A program made the position numbers and the translations under genes. From Pseudomonas entomophila L48 (GTDB lineage: Bacteria; Pseudomonadota; Gammaproteobacteria; Pseudomonadales; Pseudomonadaceae): a stretch of DNA of 64,000 nt. Under the pieces are notes generated by a model, which worked only from the letters and a program-made list of their open reading frames with translations, was not told where the DNA came from and did no database searches. The stretch spans positions 3,362,501 to 3,426,500 of the forward strand of contig NC_008027.1 of the NCBI RefSeq assembly GCF_000026105.1, given 5' to 3'. How positions within the stretch are numbered: the first letter of the stretch is position 1; each line of letters opens with the position of its first letter. Of the stretch, positions 8,064 to 18,479 are shown in pieces.

Positions 8064-9882
8064 GGCTTTCTGTGGCCTGATGTTGTCGTGCATGGCCAAC
8101 GCCGCCCCGAGCCACGCCCTCACCGTCTACGGTGAAGCGCCCCGCTACCCCGAACGCTTCCAGCACTTCGCCTACGTCAACCCCGACGCCCCCAAGGGCG
8201 GCAGCCTGCGCCGCTCGGCCCTCGAGATCGGCCAATTCGACCATATCCTGCCCTACATCGACAAAGGCATCGGCGTCAGCCAGGTCGATGGCTGGCTGTA
8301 CGCGCCCCTGGCGCTGCGCTCGCTCGACGAGCCCTACACCGTCTATGGCCTGATCGCCCGGCGCATGGAGCGTGGCCCGGACGACGCCTGGCTGCGTTTC
8401 GACATCGACCCGCGCGCCACCTTCGCCGACGGCAAGCCGGTGCGCGCCGAGGACGTGCGCTTCACCTTCGAGCTGCTGATGAGCAAGGGCAGCCTCAAGT
8501 ACCGCACCCAGTTCGCCGACGTGGCCCGGGTGACGGTCGAAGGCCCGTTGTGCGTGCGCTTCGACTTCAAGCAGCCCCACGGCCGCACCCTGCCGCTGGA
8601 CCTCGCCAGCCTGCCGGTATTGCCCGAACACGACTGGCAGCAGCGCGACTTTGCCAACGGCGCCGGCTTCGACAAGCCGGTGGGCAGCGGCCCGTACCGT
8701 ATCGAGCGGATCGACAACGGGCGCAGCATCACCTTCGAACGCGACCCGAACTGGTGGGCCAAGGACTTGCCTGCCACCCGTGGCCAGTACAACTTCGAGC
8801 ACCTGCGCATTGAGTACTTCGGCGACACCGAGGTGGCGCGGCAGGTGCTCAAGGGCGGCGGCTACGACTACAACCGCGAGTTCTCCGCCACCGCCTACAC
8901 CCTGGGCTACAACGGCGCGGCACTCGATGACGGGCGCCTGCAGCGTGCCCAGCTCGGCCCGGCCAAGCCCCAGGTCGCCCAAGGCTTCGTGTTCAACCTG
9001 GACAAGCCGCAGTTCAAGGACCGTCGCGTGCGCCAGGCCCTGGCCCTGCTCTGGGATTTCGAGTGGAGCAACCGGCAGATGATGCGCAACCTGTACATCC
9101 GCCAGCAGAGCCTGTTCTCCAACACCCCGCTGGCGGCACGTGCGCTGCCCGACGCGGATGAGCTCAAGCTGCTCGAGCCGTTGCGCGGCCAGGTGCCGGA
9201 CGAAGTATTCGACAAGGTGTTCACGGCACCGGTTACCGACGGTTCGGGCATCATCCGCCCTCAGCAACTGCAAGCCCTTGCGCTGCTCCAGGCCGCAGGC
9301 TGGCACCCGGAGGGCGACCGCCTGGTGAACGCCCAGGGCGAGCCGCTGAGTTTCACCTTCCTCAATGGCCAGCCGGGCATGGAGCGCCTGCTGCTGCCAT
9401 GGAAACGCAACCTGGCGCAGATCGGCATTGAGCTGAACATTCGCAACGTCGACTCGGCGCAGTACGTCAACCGGCTGATGGCCCGCGACTACGACATGAT
9501 CGTCACCGGCTACCCGGTGACCCTGTCGCCGGGCAGCGAGCTGTACAACTACTTCGGTTCGGCGGCGGCCAACGACCCGGGCTCGAACAACCAGATGGTG
9601 CTCAAGGACCCGGCCGTGGACCACCTGATCGACGGGCTGGTGCGCGCCAGCACCCAGGCCGACATGCTGCGCCACGCCCATGCCCTGGACCGGGTGCTGC
9701 AATGGAACTACTACTGGATCCCCAACTACTACCCGCCCGGCAGCTCGACCGTGTGGTGGAACCGTTTCGGCCTGCCCAAGGTGCAGGCCACCTATGACGA
9801 AGGCCTGGACACCTGGTGGGAGGTCAGCCCCACAGCGCTGACCAACCAACAGATGGATGCACTGCGGAACACTTCACCATGA
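8047..9882 (+). CDS. yejA: Peptide ABC transporter substrate-binding protein (YejA-like)
   Basis: Periplasmic binding protein of the SBP_bac_5 family that delivers oligopeptides to the YejBE permease. Family features include [51 protein letters not shown] and the [10 protein letters not shown] segment. It is about 611 aa, normal for the family. The start is ambiguous. ATG 8047 lies inside a REP arm, follows GGGAGGG by 11 nt and gives [19 protein letters not shown], a hydrophobic signal-like stretch with an ANA-AP cleavage site but no basic n-region. ATG 8080 or 8092 would leave almost no signal peptide. The REP seems to have replaced the usual 5' end. The stop overlaps yejB (ATGA). Confidence 0.9.
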   Translation: MNPLLQAFCGLMLSCMANAAPSHALTVYGEAPRYPERFQHFAYVNPDAPKGGSLRRSALEIGQFDHILPYIDKGIGVSQVDGWLYAPLALRSLDEPYTVYGLIARRMERGPDDAWLRFDIDPRATFADGKPVRAEDVRFTFELLMSKGSLKYRTQFADVARVTVEGPLCVRFDFKQPHGRTLPLDLASLPVLPEHDWQQRDFANGAGFDKPVGSGPYRIERIDNGRSITFERDPNWWAKDLPATRGQYNFEHLRIEYFGDTEVARQVLKGGGYDYNREFSATAYTLGYNGAALDDGRLQRAQLGPAKPQVAQGFVFNLDKPQFKDRRVRQALALLWDFEWSNRQMMRNLYIRQQSLFSNTPLAARALPDADELKLLEPLRGQVPDEVFDKVFTAPVTDGSGIIRPQQLQALALLQAAGWHPEGDRLVNAQGEPLSFTFLNGQPGMERLLLPWKRNLAQIGIELNIRNVDSAQYVNRLMARDYDMIVTGYPVTLSPGSELYNYFGSAAANDPGSNNQMVLKDPAVDHLIDGLVRASTQADMLRHAHALDRVLQWNYYWIPNYYPPGSSTVWWNRFGLPKVQATYDEGLDTWWEVSPTALTNQQMDALRNTSP

Positions 9883-10937
9883 CCGCCTACATCCTGCGCC
9901 GCCTGCTGCTGATCATCCCCACGCTGCTGGCGATCCTGCTGGTCAATTTCGCCATCGTCCAGGCCGCGCCGGGCGGCCCGGTGGAGCAGGCGGTGGCGCG
10001 CCTGCAAGGCATCGGCGGCGGCGCGCCGGGTGCCCGGGTGGAGGCCGTGCACAGCGAGTCCCGCGCCACCCGCGGCCTGGACCCGAAGCTGATCGACGAG
10101 ATCAAGCGCCAGTACGGCTTCGACAAGTCGGCCCCCGAACGCCTGTGGTTGATGCTCGGCCAGTACACCCGGCTGGACTTCGGCCAAAGCTTCTTTCGTG
10201 GCGCCAAGGTCACCGACCTGATCCTCGACAAACTGCCCGTCACCCTGTCGCTGGGCTTCTGGGCGACGCTGATCACCTACCTGGTGTCGATCCCGCTGGG
10301 CATCCGCAAGGCGGTGCGCCACGGCAGCCGCTTCGACGCCTGGAGCAGCGCGCTGATCGTGATCGGCTATGCCCTGCCCTCGTTCCTGTTCGCCCTGCTG
10401 CTGATCGTGCTGTTCGCCGGCGGCACCTCGCTGAACTGGTTCCCGGTGCGCGGGCTGGTGTCGGACGACTTCGACCAGCTCAGCCTGCTGGGCAAGCTCG
10501 CCGACTACTTCTGGCACCTGGTACTGCCGGTGGGCGCCCTGGTGATCGGCGGCTTCGCCACGCTGACCCTGCTGACCAAGAACGCCTTCCTCGACGAGAT
10601 CGCCCGCCAGTACGTGGTCACCGCCCGGGCCAAGGGGCTGAGCGAACGCCGGGTGCTGTACGGCCATGTGTTGCGCAACGCCATGCTGCTGGTGGTGGCC
10701 GGCCTGCCCCAGGCGCTGATCACCGTGTTCTTCGCCGGCTCCCTGCTGATCGAGGTGATCTTCTCCCTCGACGGGCTCGGGCGCATGAGCTACGAGGCGG
10801 CGGTGTCGCGGGACTACCCGGTGGTGTTCGGCACGCTGTTCATATTCACCCTGGCCGGGTTGTTGATCCGCCTGGTCGGTGACCTCTGCTATACCGCGCT
10901 CGACCCACGTATCGACTTCGACGCGAGGGCGCACTGA
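9879..10937 (+). CDS. yejB: Peptide ABC transporter permease (YejB-like)
   Basis: Inner-membrane permease of the DppB/OppB (BPD_transp_1) family and first transmembrane subunit of the YejABEF-type oligopeptide importer. Of 352 residues, the first about 30 form the N-terminal membrane helix ([20 protein letters not shown]), followed by a long periplasmic loop. Further helices start near 120. The permease-ATPase contact (EAA) motif is [18 protein letters not shown]. The start is ATG 9879, overlapping the yejA stop by 4 bp. The stop in turn overlaps the yejE ATG at 10937, so the three genes are translationally coupled. Confidence 0.93.
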   Translation: MTAYILRRLLLIIPTLLAILLVNFAIVQAAPGGPVEQAVARLQGIGGGAPGARVEAVHSESRATRGLDPKLIDEIKRQYGFDKSAPERLWLMLGQYTRLDFGQSFFRGAKVTDLILDKLPVTLSLGFWATLITYLVSIPLGIRKAVRHGSRFDAWSSALIVIGYALPSFLFALLLIVLFAGGTSLNWFPVRGLVSDDFDQLSLLGKLADYFWHLVLPVGALVIGGFATLTLLTKNAFLDEIARQYVVTARAKGLSERRVLYGHVLRNAMLLVVAGLPQALITVFFAGSLLIEVIFSLDGLGRMSYEAAVSRDYPVVFGTLFIFTLAGLLIRLVGDLCYTALDPRIDFDARAH

Positions 10938-11953
10938 TGCTTTCCCCGGTTTCCCGACGTCGTTTCAGGCGTTTTCGCGACAATCGCCTGGGCTGGGTCT
11001 CCTTGTGGCTGTTCGCCGGCCTGCTGTTGCTCAGCCTCGGCGCCGAACTGGTGGCCAACGACAAGCCATTGCTGCTCTCGTACAAGGGCGAGCTTTACAC
11101 CCCCGCGCTCAAGCGCTACACCGAGCAGCAGTTCGGCGGCCAACTGCCGTTCCAGCCCGACTACCGCAGCCAGTACGTGCGCCAGCTGATCGAGGGCCAG
11201 GGCGGTTGGATGCTGTTCGCGCCGATCCCGTTCAGCGCCGACACCCCCAACTATGACCTGCAGGTACCCACCCCAAGCCCACCCAGCGCGAGCAACTGGC
11301 TGGGTACCGACGACCAGGGGCGTGATGTGCTGGCCCGGGTGCTGTACGGCACCCGCGTGTCGCTGCTGTTCGCCTTCGCCCTGACCGTGCTCAGCGTGCT
11401 GATCGGCGTGACTGCCGGCGCCTTGCAGGGTTACCACGGCGGTTGGGTCGACCTGCTCGGGCAACGTTTGCTGGAGGTGTGGTCGGGGCTGCCGGTGCTG
11501 TACCTGCTGATCATCCTGTCCGGTTTCGTCGAGCCAGATTTCTGGTGGCTGTTGGGGATCATGGCGCTATTTTCGTGGCTTGCCCTGGTCGATGTGGTGC
11601 GCGCCGAGTTTCTCCGCGGGCGCAACCTTGAGTACGTGAAGGCCGCACGGGCGCTGGGTTTGCCGGACAACCAGGTGATGCTGCGGCATATCCTGCCCAA
11701 TGCGATGAACGCGACGCTGACCTACATCCCCTTCATGCTCACCGGGGCGATTACCACCCTTACCGCGCTGGACTTCCTCGGTTTCGGGATGCCGGCCGGC
11801 AGCGCCTCGCTGGGCGAGCTGGTGACCCAGGGCAAGCAGCACCTGGAAGCGCCGTGGCTGGGCTTTACCGCGTTCTTTGCCCTGGCGCTGATCCTGTCGT
11901 TACTGGTATTCATCGGCGATGCGCTGCGCGAGGCGTTCGACCCACGCCGGTAA
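10937..11953 (+). CDS. yejE: Peptide ABC transporter permease (YejE-like)
   Basis: Second permease subunit, DppC/OppC family, 338 aa. An N-terminal cytoplasmic basic segment (RRRFRRFRDN) precedes the first helix. A periplasmic insert of about 100 residues follows, then helices from about 135 on. The EAA motif reads RNLEYVKAARALGLPDNQV, and the family signature LDFLGFGMPAGSASLGELV is present. Its start overlaps the yejB stop. No ATPase gene (yejF) follows: a REP element and a sigma-54 activator lie downstream. The importer must borrow an ATPase encoded elsewhere, or be incomplete. Confidence 0.93.
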   Translation: MLSPVSRRRFRRFRDNRLGWVSLWLFAGLLLLSLGAELVANDKPLLLSYKGELYTPALKRYTEQQFGGQLPFQPDYRSQYVRQLIEGQGGWMLFAPIPFSADTPNYDLQVPTPSPPSASNWLGTDDQGRDVLARVLYGTRVSLLFAFALTVLSVLIGVTAGALQGYHGGWVDLLGQRLLEVWSGLPVLYLLIILSGFVEPDFWWLLGIMALFSWLALVDVVRAEFLRGRNLEYVKAARALGLPDNQVMLRHILPNAMNATLTYIPFMLTGAITTLTALDFLGFGMPAGSASLGELVTQGKQHLEAPWLGFTAFFALALILSLLVFIGDALREAFDPRR

Positions 11954-11956
11954 CCC

Positions 11957-12042
11957 TGTAGGAGCCGGCCTTGCCGGCGAACCGGGCGACGCGATGGATG
12001 GCACCGGCTGCGCCGGTGTTCGCGGCTGAAGCCGCTCCTACA
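11957..12042. repeat. REP pair with mismatched arms
   Basis: The left part is TGTAGGAGCCGGCCTTGCCGGCGAAC, a self-palindromic REP of the GGCCTTGCCGGC type. The right part is TCGCGGCTGAAGCCGCTCCTACA, of the GGCTGAAGCC type. The two belong to different REP subfamilies, suggesting recombination between elements. Confidence 0.85.
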
Positions 12043-12069
12043 CGTACTTTTCAATTGAGCTTCGCTACC

Positions 12070-13455
12070 ATGCACGACAACCTCAAGGACTACCCCCAGG
12101 TCCGCCAACTGGCGATCCGCTCGCTGTTCGAGATCATCGAGCAGTCCAGCGAGGGCACGGTGATCGTCGACCGCCAGGCGCGCATCGTCTGGATGAACGA
12201 GCGCTACGCCCGGCGCTTCGGCCTGGCCGACGCCGCCAGTGCCATCGGCCAGCCCTGCGAGGCGGTGATCCCCGGCAGCCTGATGCGCGAAGTGGTGAAC
12301 AACGGCAAGCCCATCCTGCTGGACATGCTCGACACCCCCAACGAACCGCTGGTGGTGATGCGCCTCCCCATCCACGACGACCAGGACAGGCTGATCGGCG
12401 CCATCGGCTTTGCCCTGTTCGACGAGCTGCGCAGCCTGTCACCGCTGCTCAAGCGCTATTCGAGCATGCAGCAGGAACTGGCCTCGACCCGCTCGCAACT
12501 GCGCGCCCGCCAGGCCCGCTACAGCTTCGCCCAGTTCGTCGGCAGCAGCGCCGCCTGCCTGGAAGCCAAACGCCGTGCGCGCCGTGGCGCGAGCAGCGAC
12601 TCGCCGGTGCTGCTGCTCGGCGAGACCGGCACCGGCAAGGAGCTGCTGGCCCATGCCATCCATGCCGCCTCGCCCCGGGCGCACAAGGCGTTCGTCAGCA
12701 TCAACAGCGCGGCGATACCCGAGACCCTGCTCGAAGCCGAGTTCTTCGGCACCGCCCCCGGCGCCTTCACCGGCGCCGAACGCAAGGGCCGCAGCGGCAA
12801 GCTGCAACTGGCCGAAGGCGGCACGCTATTCCTCGACGAGATCGGTGACATGCCGCTGGCATTGCAAAGCAAGCTGCTGCGGGTGCTGCAGGAGAAAGAA
12901 TACGAACCGGTGGGCTCCAACCAGATGCTGCGCAGCGACGTGCGCATCATCGCCGCCACCTCCATCGACCTGCAAGCGGCGATGGCCCGCGGGGCGTTCA
13001 GGGCCGACCTGTATTACCGGTTGAATGTGCTGCCGATCGACGTGCCGCCGCTGCGTGAACGGCTGGAGGACCTGCCAGCGCTGTGCGAGGCAATCCTTGC
13101 CGAGCTGGGCAGCCAGTACGAGCTGGACGCCGAGGCCCAGGCGCTGCTGGGGCGGCATGCCTGGCCAGGGAACATTCGTGAACTGCGCAATGTGCTGGAA
13201 CGGGCGACGTTGCTGGCGGACCAGCCGCGCCTGGGGGTGCAGGAGCTGAAGAACGCCCTGGGACCACTGAGCCCGGTGGCGATCGAGACGACTCAGCTGG
13301 ACTATCGTGAGGCCTGCGCACGGTTCGAGCGCGGCTTGATTGTGGATGCCTTGGCGCGGCATGCCGGGAATGTGCCGCAGGCCGCGCAGGCGTTGGGGTT
13401 GGGGCGGTCTACGCTGTACAAGAAGATGGTCGCGCTGGGCATTGAGTCTCAATAA
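12070..13455 (+). CDS. hbcR: Sigma-54-dependent activator of 3-hydroxybutyrate catabolism
   Basis: A 461-aa bacterial enhancer-binding protein. A PAS-like sensory domain occupies about residues 15-110. The AAA+ domain spans about 150-385, with Walker A GETGTGKE (near 184), the sigma-54 contact loop GAFTGA (near 231) and LFLDEIGDM. A Fis-type HTH lies at the C-terminus (AAQALGLGRSTLYKKM). ATG 12070 is preferred; upstream codons run through a REP element. Gene order activator-permease-dehydrogenase-acetoacetyl-CoA synthetase matches the P. aeruginosa PA2005 (HbcR) neighbourhood, where this protein with RpoN activates (R)-3-hydroxybutyrate use. Palindromic sites begin inside its stop codon region, and a -24/-12 promoter lies before the permease. 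Confidence 0.9.
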   Translation: MHDNLKDYPQVRQLAIRSLFEIIEQSSEGTVIVDRQARIVWMNERYARRFGLADAASAIGQPCEAVIPGSLMREVVNNGKPILLDMLDTPNEPLVVMRLPIHDDQDRLIGAIGFALFDELRSLSPLLKRYSSMQQELASTRSQLRARQARYSFAQFVGSSAACLEAKRRARRGASSDSPVLLLGETGTGKELLAHAIHAASPRAHKAFVSINSAAIPETLLEAEFFGTAPGAFTGAERKGRSGKLQLAEGGTLFLDEIGDMPLALQSKLLRVLQEKEYEPVGSNQMLRSDVRIIAATSIDLQAAMARGAFRADLYYRLNVLPIDVPPLRERLEDLPALCEAILAELGSQYELDAEAQALLGRHAWPGNIRELRNVLERATLLADQPRLGVQELKNALGPLSPVAIETTQLDYREACARFERGLIVDALARHAGNVPQAAQALGLGRSTLYKKMVALGIESQ

Positions 13456-13480
13456 TGAGATTTTTGTTTCAAATTTGAGA
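13447..13480 (+). promoter_or_regulatory. Two palindromic activator sites (distal UAS)
   Basis: TCTCAATAATGAGA (13447-13460) and TTTCAAATTTGAGA (13467-13480) are dyads whose centres are exactly 20 bp apart, two helical turns. The first overlaps the hbcR stop codon. A third copy is at 13665. Together with the downstream sigma-54 promoter they look like binding sites of HbcR. Confidence 0.65.
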
Positions 13481-13514
13481 TGCGTGACCGGAGAGCAGCA
13501 GCGCCTTTGAAACC

Positions 13515-13625
13515 GAGCGCCGCCCACGCGGCGCATCGCGGATGAATCCGCTCCTACAGGTGCCCGAAAAGCCGTGGTGAATCACATGTACGGCACGTTG
13601 CGATGCGCCGCGCGGGCGGCACTCG
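13515..13625. repeat. REP pair with truncated right arm
   Basis: The left arm runs from GAGCGCCGCC to CCGCTCCTACAG (13515-13559). The right part (GATGCGCCGCGCGGGCGGCACTCG, split here as 13602-13625) has lost the outer GGATTCATCC portion. It separates the distal activator sites from the proximal one. Confidence 0.75.
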
Positions 13626-13664
13626 ATCTTGAACACGCAACAAAGCTGTTGCCTGGCCAAGAAG

Positions 13665-13678
13665 TCTCAAATACGAGA
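13665..13678 (+). promoter_or_regulatory. Proximal palindromic activator site
   Basis: TCTCAAATACGAGA matches the two distal sites at 13447 and 13467. It lies about 60 bp upstream of the -24 element, a normal place for a sigma-54 activator site. Confidence 0.65.
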
Positions 13679-13730
13679 CGAAATACGCTTGGTTTTTTGT
13701 ATTGCTCAATAAAATCAATAACTTAATAGT

Positions 13731-13746
13731 TGGCACGATTCCCGCT
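13731..13746 (+). promoter_or_regulatory. Sigma-54 promoter (-24/-12) of the permease gene
   Basis: TGGCACGATTCCCGCT has GG at 13732-13733 and GC at 13744-13745, separated by exactly 10 nt as required. It lies 44 bp upstream of the permease start and downstream of three palindromic activator sites. Confidence 0.8.
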
Positions 13747-13789
13747 ATCTCCCCGGCAACCATAAAAACAATACCCTGGAGACCCCTCG

Positions 13790-15181
13790 ATGACCGTGCT
13801 CATCGCCCTGGCTGCCCTCGCCCTGCTGATGCTCGCCGCCTACCGCGGCTACAGCGTCATCCTGTTCGCCCCCATCGCCGCCCTCGGCGCCGTGCTGCTC
13901 ACCGACCCGTCAGCGGTGGCCCCGACCTTCACCGGGGTGTTCATGGAGAAGATGGTCGGCTTCATCAAGCTGTACTTCCCGGTGTTCCTGCTCGGCGCCG
14001 TGTTCGGCAAGCTGATCGAACTGTCCGGCTTCTCGCGCTCGATCGTCGCCGCCGCCATTCGCCTGCTTGGCACCCGCCAGGCGATGCTGGTGATCGTGCT
14101 GGTCTGCGCCCTGCTCACCTACGGCGGCGTGTCGCTGTTCGTGGTGGTGTTCGCCGTCTACCCGTTCGCCGCCGAGATGTTCCGCCAGAGCGACATCCCC
14201 AAGCGGCTGATCCCGGCGACCATCGCCCTGGGCGCGTTCTCCTTCACCATGGACGCCCTGCCCGGCACGCCGCAGATCCAGAACATCATCCCCAGCACCT
14301 TCTTCAACACCACTGCCTGGGCCGCGCCCTGGCTGGGGCTGATCGGCACGCTGTTCGTGTTCTGCACCGGCATGCTCTACCTGCAGCGCCAGCGCAACAA
14401 GGCCCAGCGCCGCGGCGAAGGCTATGGCAGCGACCTGCGCAACGAACCGGAAACCGCCGACGACCTCGCCCTGCCCAACCCCTGGCTGGCCCTGGCCCCG
14501 CTGATCCTGGTGGGGGTGATGAACCTGCTGTTCACCCACTGGATCCCGCAGTGGTACGGCGCCAGCCACACCCTGCAACTGCCGGGCATGGCCGCGCCGG
14601 TGCAGAGCGACGTGGCCAAGCTCACGGCGATCTGGGCGGTGCAGGCGGCGCTGCTGGTGGGCATCCTGATGGTGCTGGTGTGCGCCTTCGGCACGATTCG
14701 CCAGCGCCTGGCCGAAGGTACCAAGAGCGCGGTAAGCGGCGCCTTGCTGGCGGCGATGAACACGGCCTCGGAGTATGGCTTCGGCGCGGTGATCGCCTCG
14801 CTGCCAGGCTTCCTGGTACTGGCCGACGCCCTGCGCGGCATCCCCAACCCCTTGGTGAACGAAGCCATCACCGTGACCCTGCTGGCCGGTATCACCGGCT
14901 CGGCCTCCGGCGGCATGAGCATCGCCCTCGCCGCCATGAGCGACAGCTTCATCGCCGCCGCCAACGCCGCGCATATTCCCCTCGAGGTGTTGCACCGGGT
15001 CGCGGCCATGGCCAGCGGCGGCATGGACACCCTGCCGCACAACGGCGCGGTGATCACGCTGCTGGCGGTGACCGGGCTGACCCACCGCGAGGCGTACAAG
15101 GATATTTTCGGTATTACCCTGATCAAGACCCTGGCCGTGTTCGTGGTCATCGCCACGTTCTACGCCACCGGCATCGTTTGA
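13790..15181 (+). CDS. GntP-family permease, probable 3-hydroxybutyrate transporter
   Basis: A 463-aa inner-membrane carrier of the GntP/ion-transporter superfamily with about 11-12 hydrophobic segments. Landmarks are the N-terminal pair of helices up to about residue 45, the loop FMEKMVGFIKLYFPVFLLGAVFGKL (split here: near 55-80), GVSLFVVVFAVYPFA near 115 and SGGMSIALAAM near 373. It is the first gene after the -24/-12 promoter and is followed after 10 bp by 3-hydroxybutyrate dehydrogenase. In the homologous P. aeruginosa PA2003-PA2005 cluster the equivalent protein is linked to (R)-3-hydroxybutyrate use. Uptake of 3-hydroxybutyrate is therefore inferred from context. Gluconate or another short acid cannot be excluded by sequence. 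Confidence 0.88.
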   Translation: MTVLIALAALALLMLAAYRGYSVILFAPIAALGAVLLTDPSAVAPTFTGVFMEKMVGFIKLYFPVFLLGAVFGKLIELSGFSRSIVAAAIRLLGTRQAMLVIVLVCALLTYGGVSLFVVVFAVYPFAAEMFRQSDIPKRLIPATIALGAFSFTMDALPGTPQIQNIIPSTFFNTTAWAAPWLGLIGTLFVFCTGMLYLQRQRNKAQRRGEGYGSDLRNEPETADDLALPNPWLALAPLILVGVMNLLFTHWIPQWYGASHTLQLPGMAAPVQSDVAKLTAIWAVQAALLVGILMVLVCAFGTIRQRLAEGTKSAVSGALLAAMNTASEYGFGAVIASLPGFLVLADALRGIPNPLVNEAITVTLLAGITGSASGGMSIALAAMSDSFIAAANAAHIPLEVLHRVAAMASGGMDTLPHNGAVITLLAVTGLTHREAYKDIFGITLIKTLAVFVVIATFYATGIV

Positions 15182-15191
15182 GGAGAACGGC

Positions 15192-15962
15192 ATGACGCTC
15201 AAAGGCAAGACCGCACTGGTCACCGGTTCCACCAGCGGCATTGGGCTGGGCATCGCCCAGGTACTGGCCGAGGCCGGCGCGAACATCCTGCTCAACGGCT
15301 TTGGCGACCCGGCACCGGCCCTCGCCGAAATCGCCCGCCACGGCGTGAAAGTCGCCCATCATCCCGCCGACCTGTCCGACGTGACGCAGATCGAACAGAT
15401 GTTCGCCCTGGTCGAGCGCGAGTTCGGCGCGCTGGATATCCTCGTCAACAACGCCGGCATCCAGCACGTGGCGCCGGTCGAGCAGTTTCCGGTCGAGGCC
15501 TGGGACAAGATCATCGCCCTCAACCTGTCGGCGGTGTTCCATGGCAGCCGCCTGGCGCTGCCGGGCATGCGCGCACGGGGTTGGGGACGTATCGTCAACA
15601 TCGCCTCGGTGCATGGCTTGGTAGGCTCGACCGGCAAGGCCGCCTACGTGGCCGCCAAGCATGGCGTGGTCGGTCTGACCAAGGTGATCGGGCTGGAGAC
15701 CGCCACCAGCAACGTCACCTGCAATGCCATCTGCCCAGGCTGGGTGCTGACCCCGCTGGTGCAGAAGCAGATCGATGATCGTGCGGCCAAGGGTGGCGAT
15801 CCGCTGCAGGCACAGCACGACCTGCTGGCCGAGAAGCAGCCGTCCCTGGCCTTCGTGACACCCCGCCACCTCGGCGAACTGGTATTGTTCCTGTGCAGCG
15901 AGGCCGGCAGCCAGGTCCGCGGCGCCGCCTGGAATGTCGACGGCGGCTGGCTCGCCCAGTGA
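15192..15962 (+). CDS. bdhA: (R)-3-hydroxybutyrate dehydrogenase, SDR family
   Basis: NAD-dependent cytoplasmic enzyme that oxidises (R)-3-hydroxybutyrate to acetoacetate. The 256-aa chain has the short-chain dehydrogenase glycine motif TGSTSGIGLG (10-19), NNAG (88-91), the catalytic Ser in NIASVHG and the YxxxK pair in YVAAKHG. The C-terminal GAAWNVDGGWLAQ is typical of 3-hydroxybutyrate dehydrogenases. GAGGAGAA precedes the ATG. It lies 10 bp after the permease and 43 bp before acetoacetyl-CoA synthetase, whose substrate it makes. Confidence 0.95.
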   Translation: MTLKGKTALVTGSTSGIGLGIAQVLAEAGANILLNGFGDPAPALAEIARHGVKVAHHPADLSDVTQIEQMFALVEREFGALDILVNNAGIQHVAPVEQFPVEAWDKIIALNLSAVFHGSRLALPGMRARGWGRIVNIASVHGLVGSTGKAAYVAAKHGVVGLTKVIGLETATSNVTCNAICPGWVLTPLVQKQIDDRAAKGGDPLQAQHDLLAEKQPSLAFVTPRHLGELVLFLCSEAGSQVRGAAWNVDGGWLAQ

Positions 15963-16005
15963 GGGTGGGCCGTGCGGCTCGGTCCCCTATGCAGTGGAGG
16001 TTCCC

Positions 16006-17958
<1,953 letters not shown>

Positions 17959-17964
17959 ACCCTT

Positions 17965-18049
17965 TGTAGGAGCGGCTTCAGCCGCGATGCGAGCAACGCG
18001 ATGCGTGGCACCCGCTTCGCGGGTGATCGCGGCTGAAGCCGCTCCTACA
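17965..18049. repeat. REP inverted pair (REPIN)
   Basis: TGTAGGAGCGGCTTCAGCCGCGAT and its complement form the arms at 17965 and 18026-18049. A central CACCCGCTTCGCGGGTG hairpin lies between them. The element sits just after aacS. Confidence 0.9.
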
Positions 18050-18110
18050 GAGGCCATCGTCAGGCATAATGGCGGCCTCCATCTGCCGTTCGAAGTACAG
18101 GTACCTCGCC

Positions 18111-18386
18111 ATGAAAGCCCAAGCCCGCCACATCCTGGTCAAGACCGCTGACGAAGCCGAGAAGCTCAAGCAGCGCATCGCCAACGGCGAGGCCTTCGAC
18201 GTGCTGGCGAAGAAGTTCTCCACCTGCCCCTCCGGCAAGCGCGGCGGCGACCTGGGCGAGGTGCGCCCGGGCCAGTTGGTCGGCGCCATCGACCAGGTGA
18301 TCTTCAAGAAGCCCCTGCGCGTGGTGCACGGGCCAATCAAGAGCAAGTTCGGTTATCACCTGGTGCAAACGTTCTACCGCGATTGA
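18111..18386 (+). CDS. Parvulin-type peptidyl-prolyl isomerase, second copy
   Basis: A 91-aa cytoplasmic parvulin homologous to the one at 7671. It shares RHILVK near residue 6, FSTCPSGKRGGDLG near 37, GPIKSKFGYHLV near 75 and near-identical length. The start at 18111 is preferred over an upstream ATG because the family begins with MKAQARHIL. It has no signal peptide. It stands alone between a REP pair and an autotransporter gene. Confidence 0.93.
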   Translation: MKAQARHILVKTADEAEKLKQRIANGEAFDVLAKKFSTCPSGKRGGDLGEVRPGQLVGAIDQVIFKKPLRVVHGPIKSKFGYHLVQTFYRD

Positions 18387-18479
18387 TCTCAACTCGTCAC
18401 CTGGCATTTCTGCCAGTTGTCTGGCAGCGGGCATTTACCTACAACTCAGGCAGTTCCGAATGGACACGGAGACCTGCCA

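Noticed and set aside
8059-9849. 596-codon minus-strand frame antisense to yejA
   Set aside because: Shadow of yejA, whose product matches the SBP_bac_5 family throughout; the antisense product has no recognisable features.
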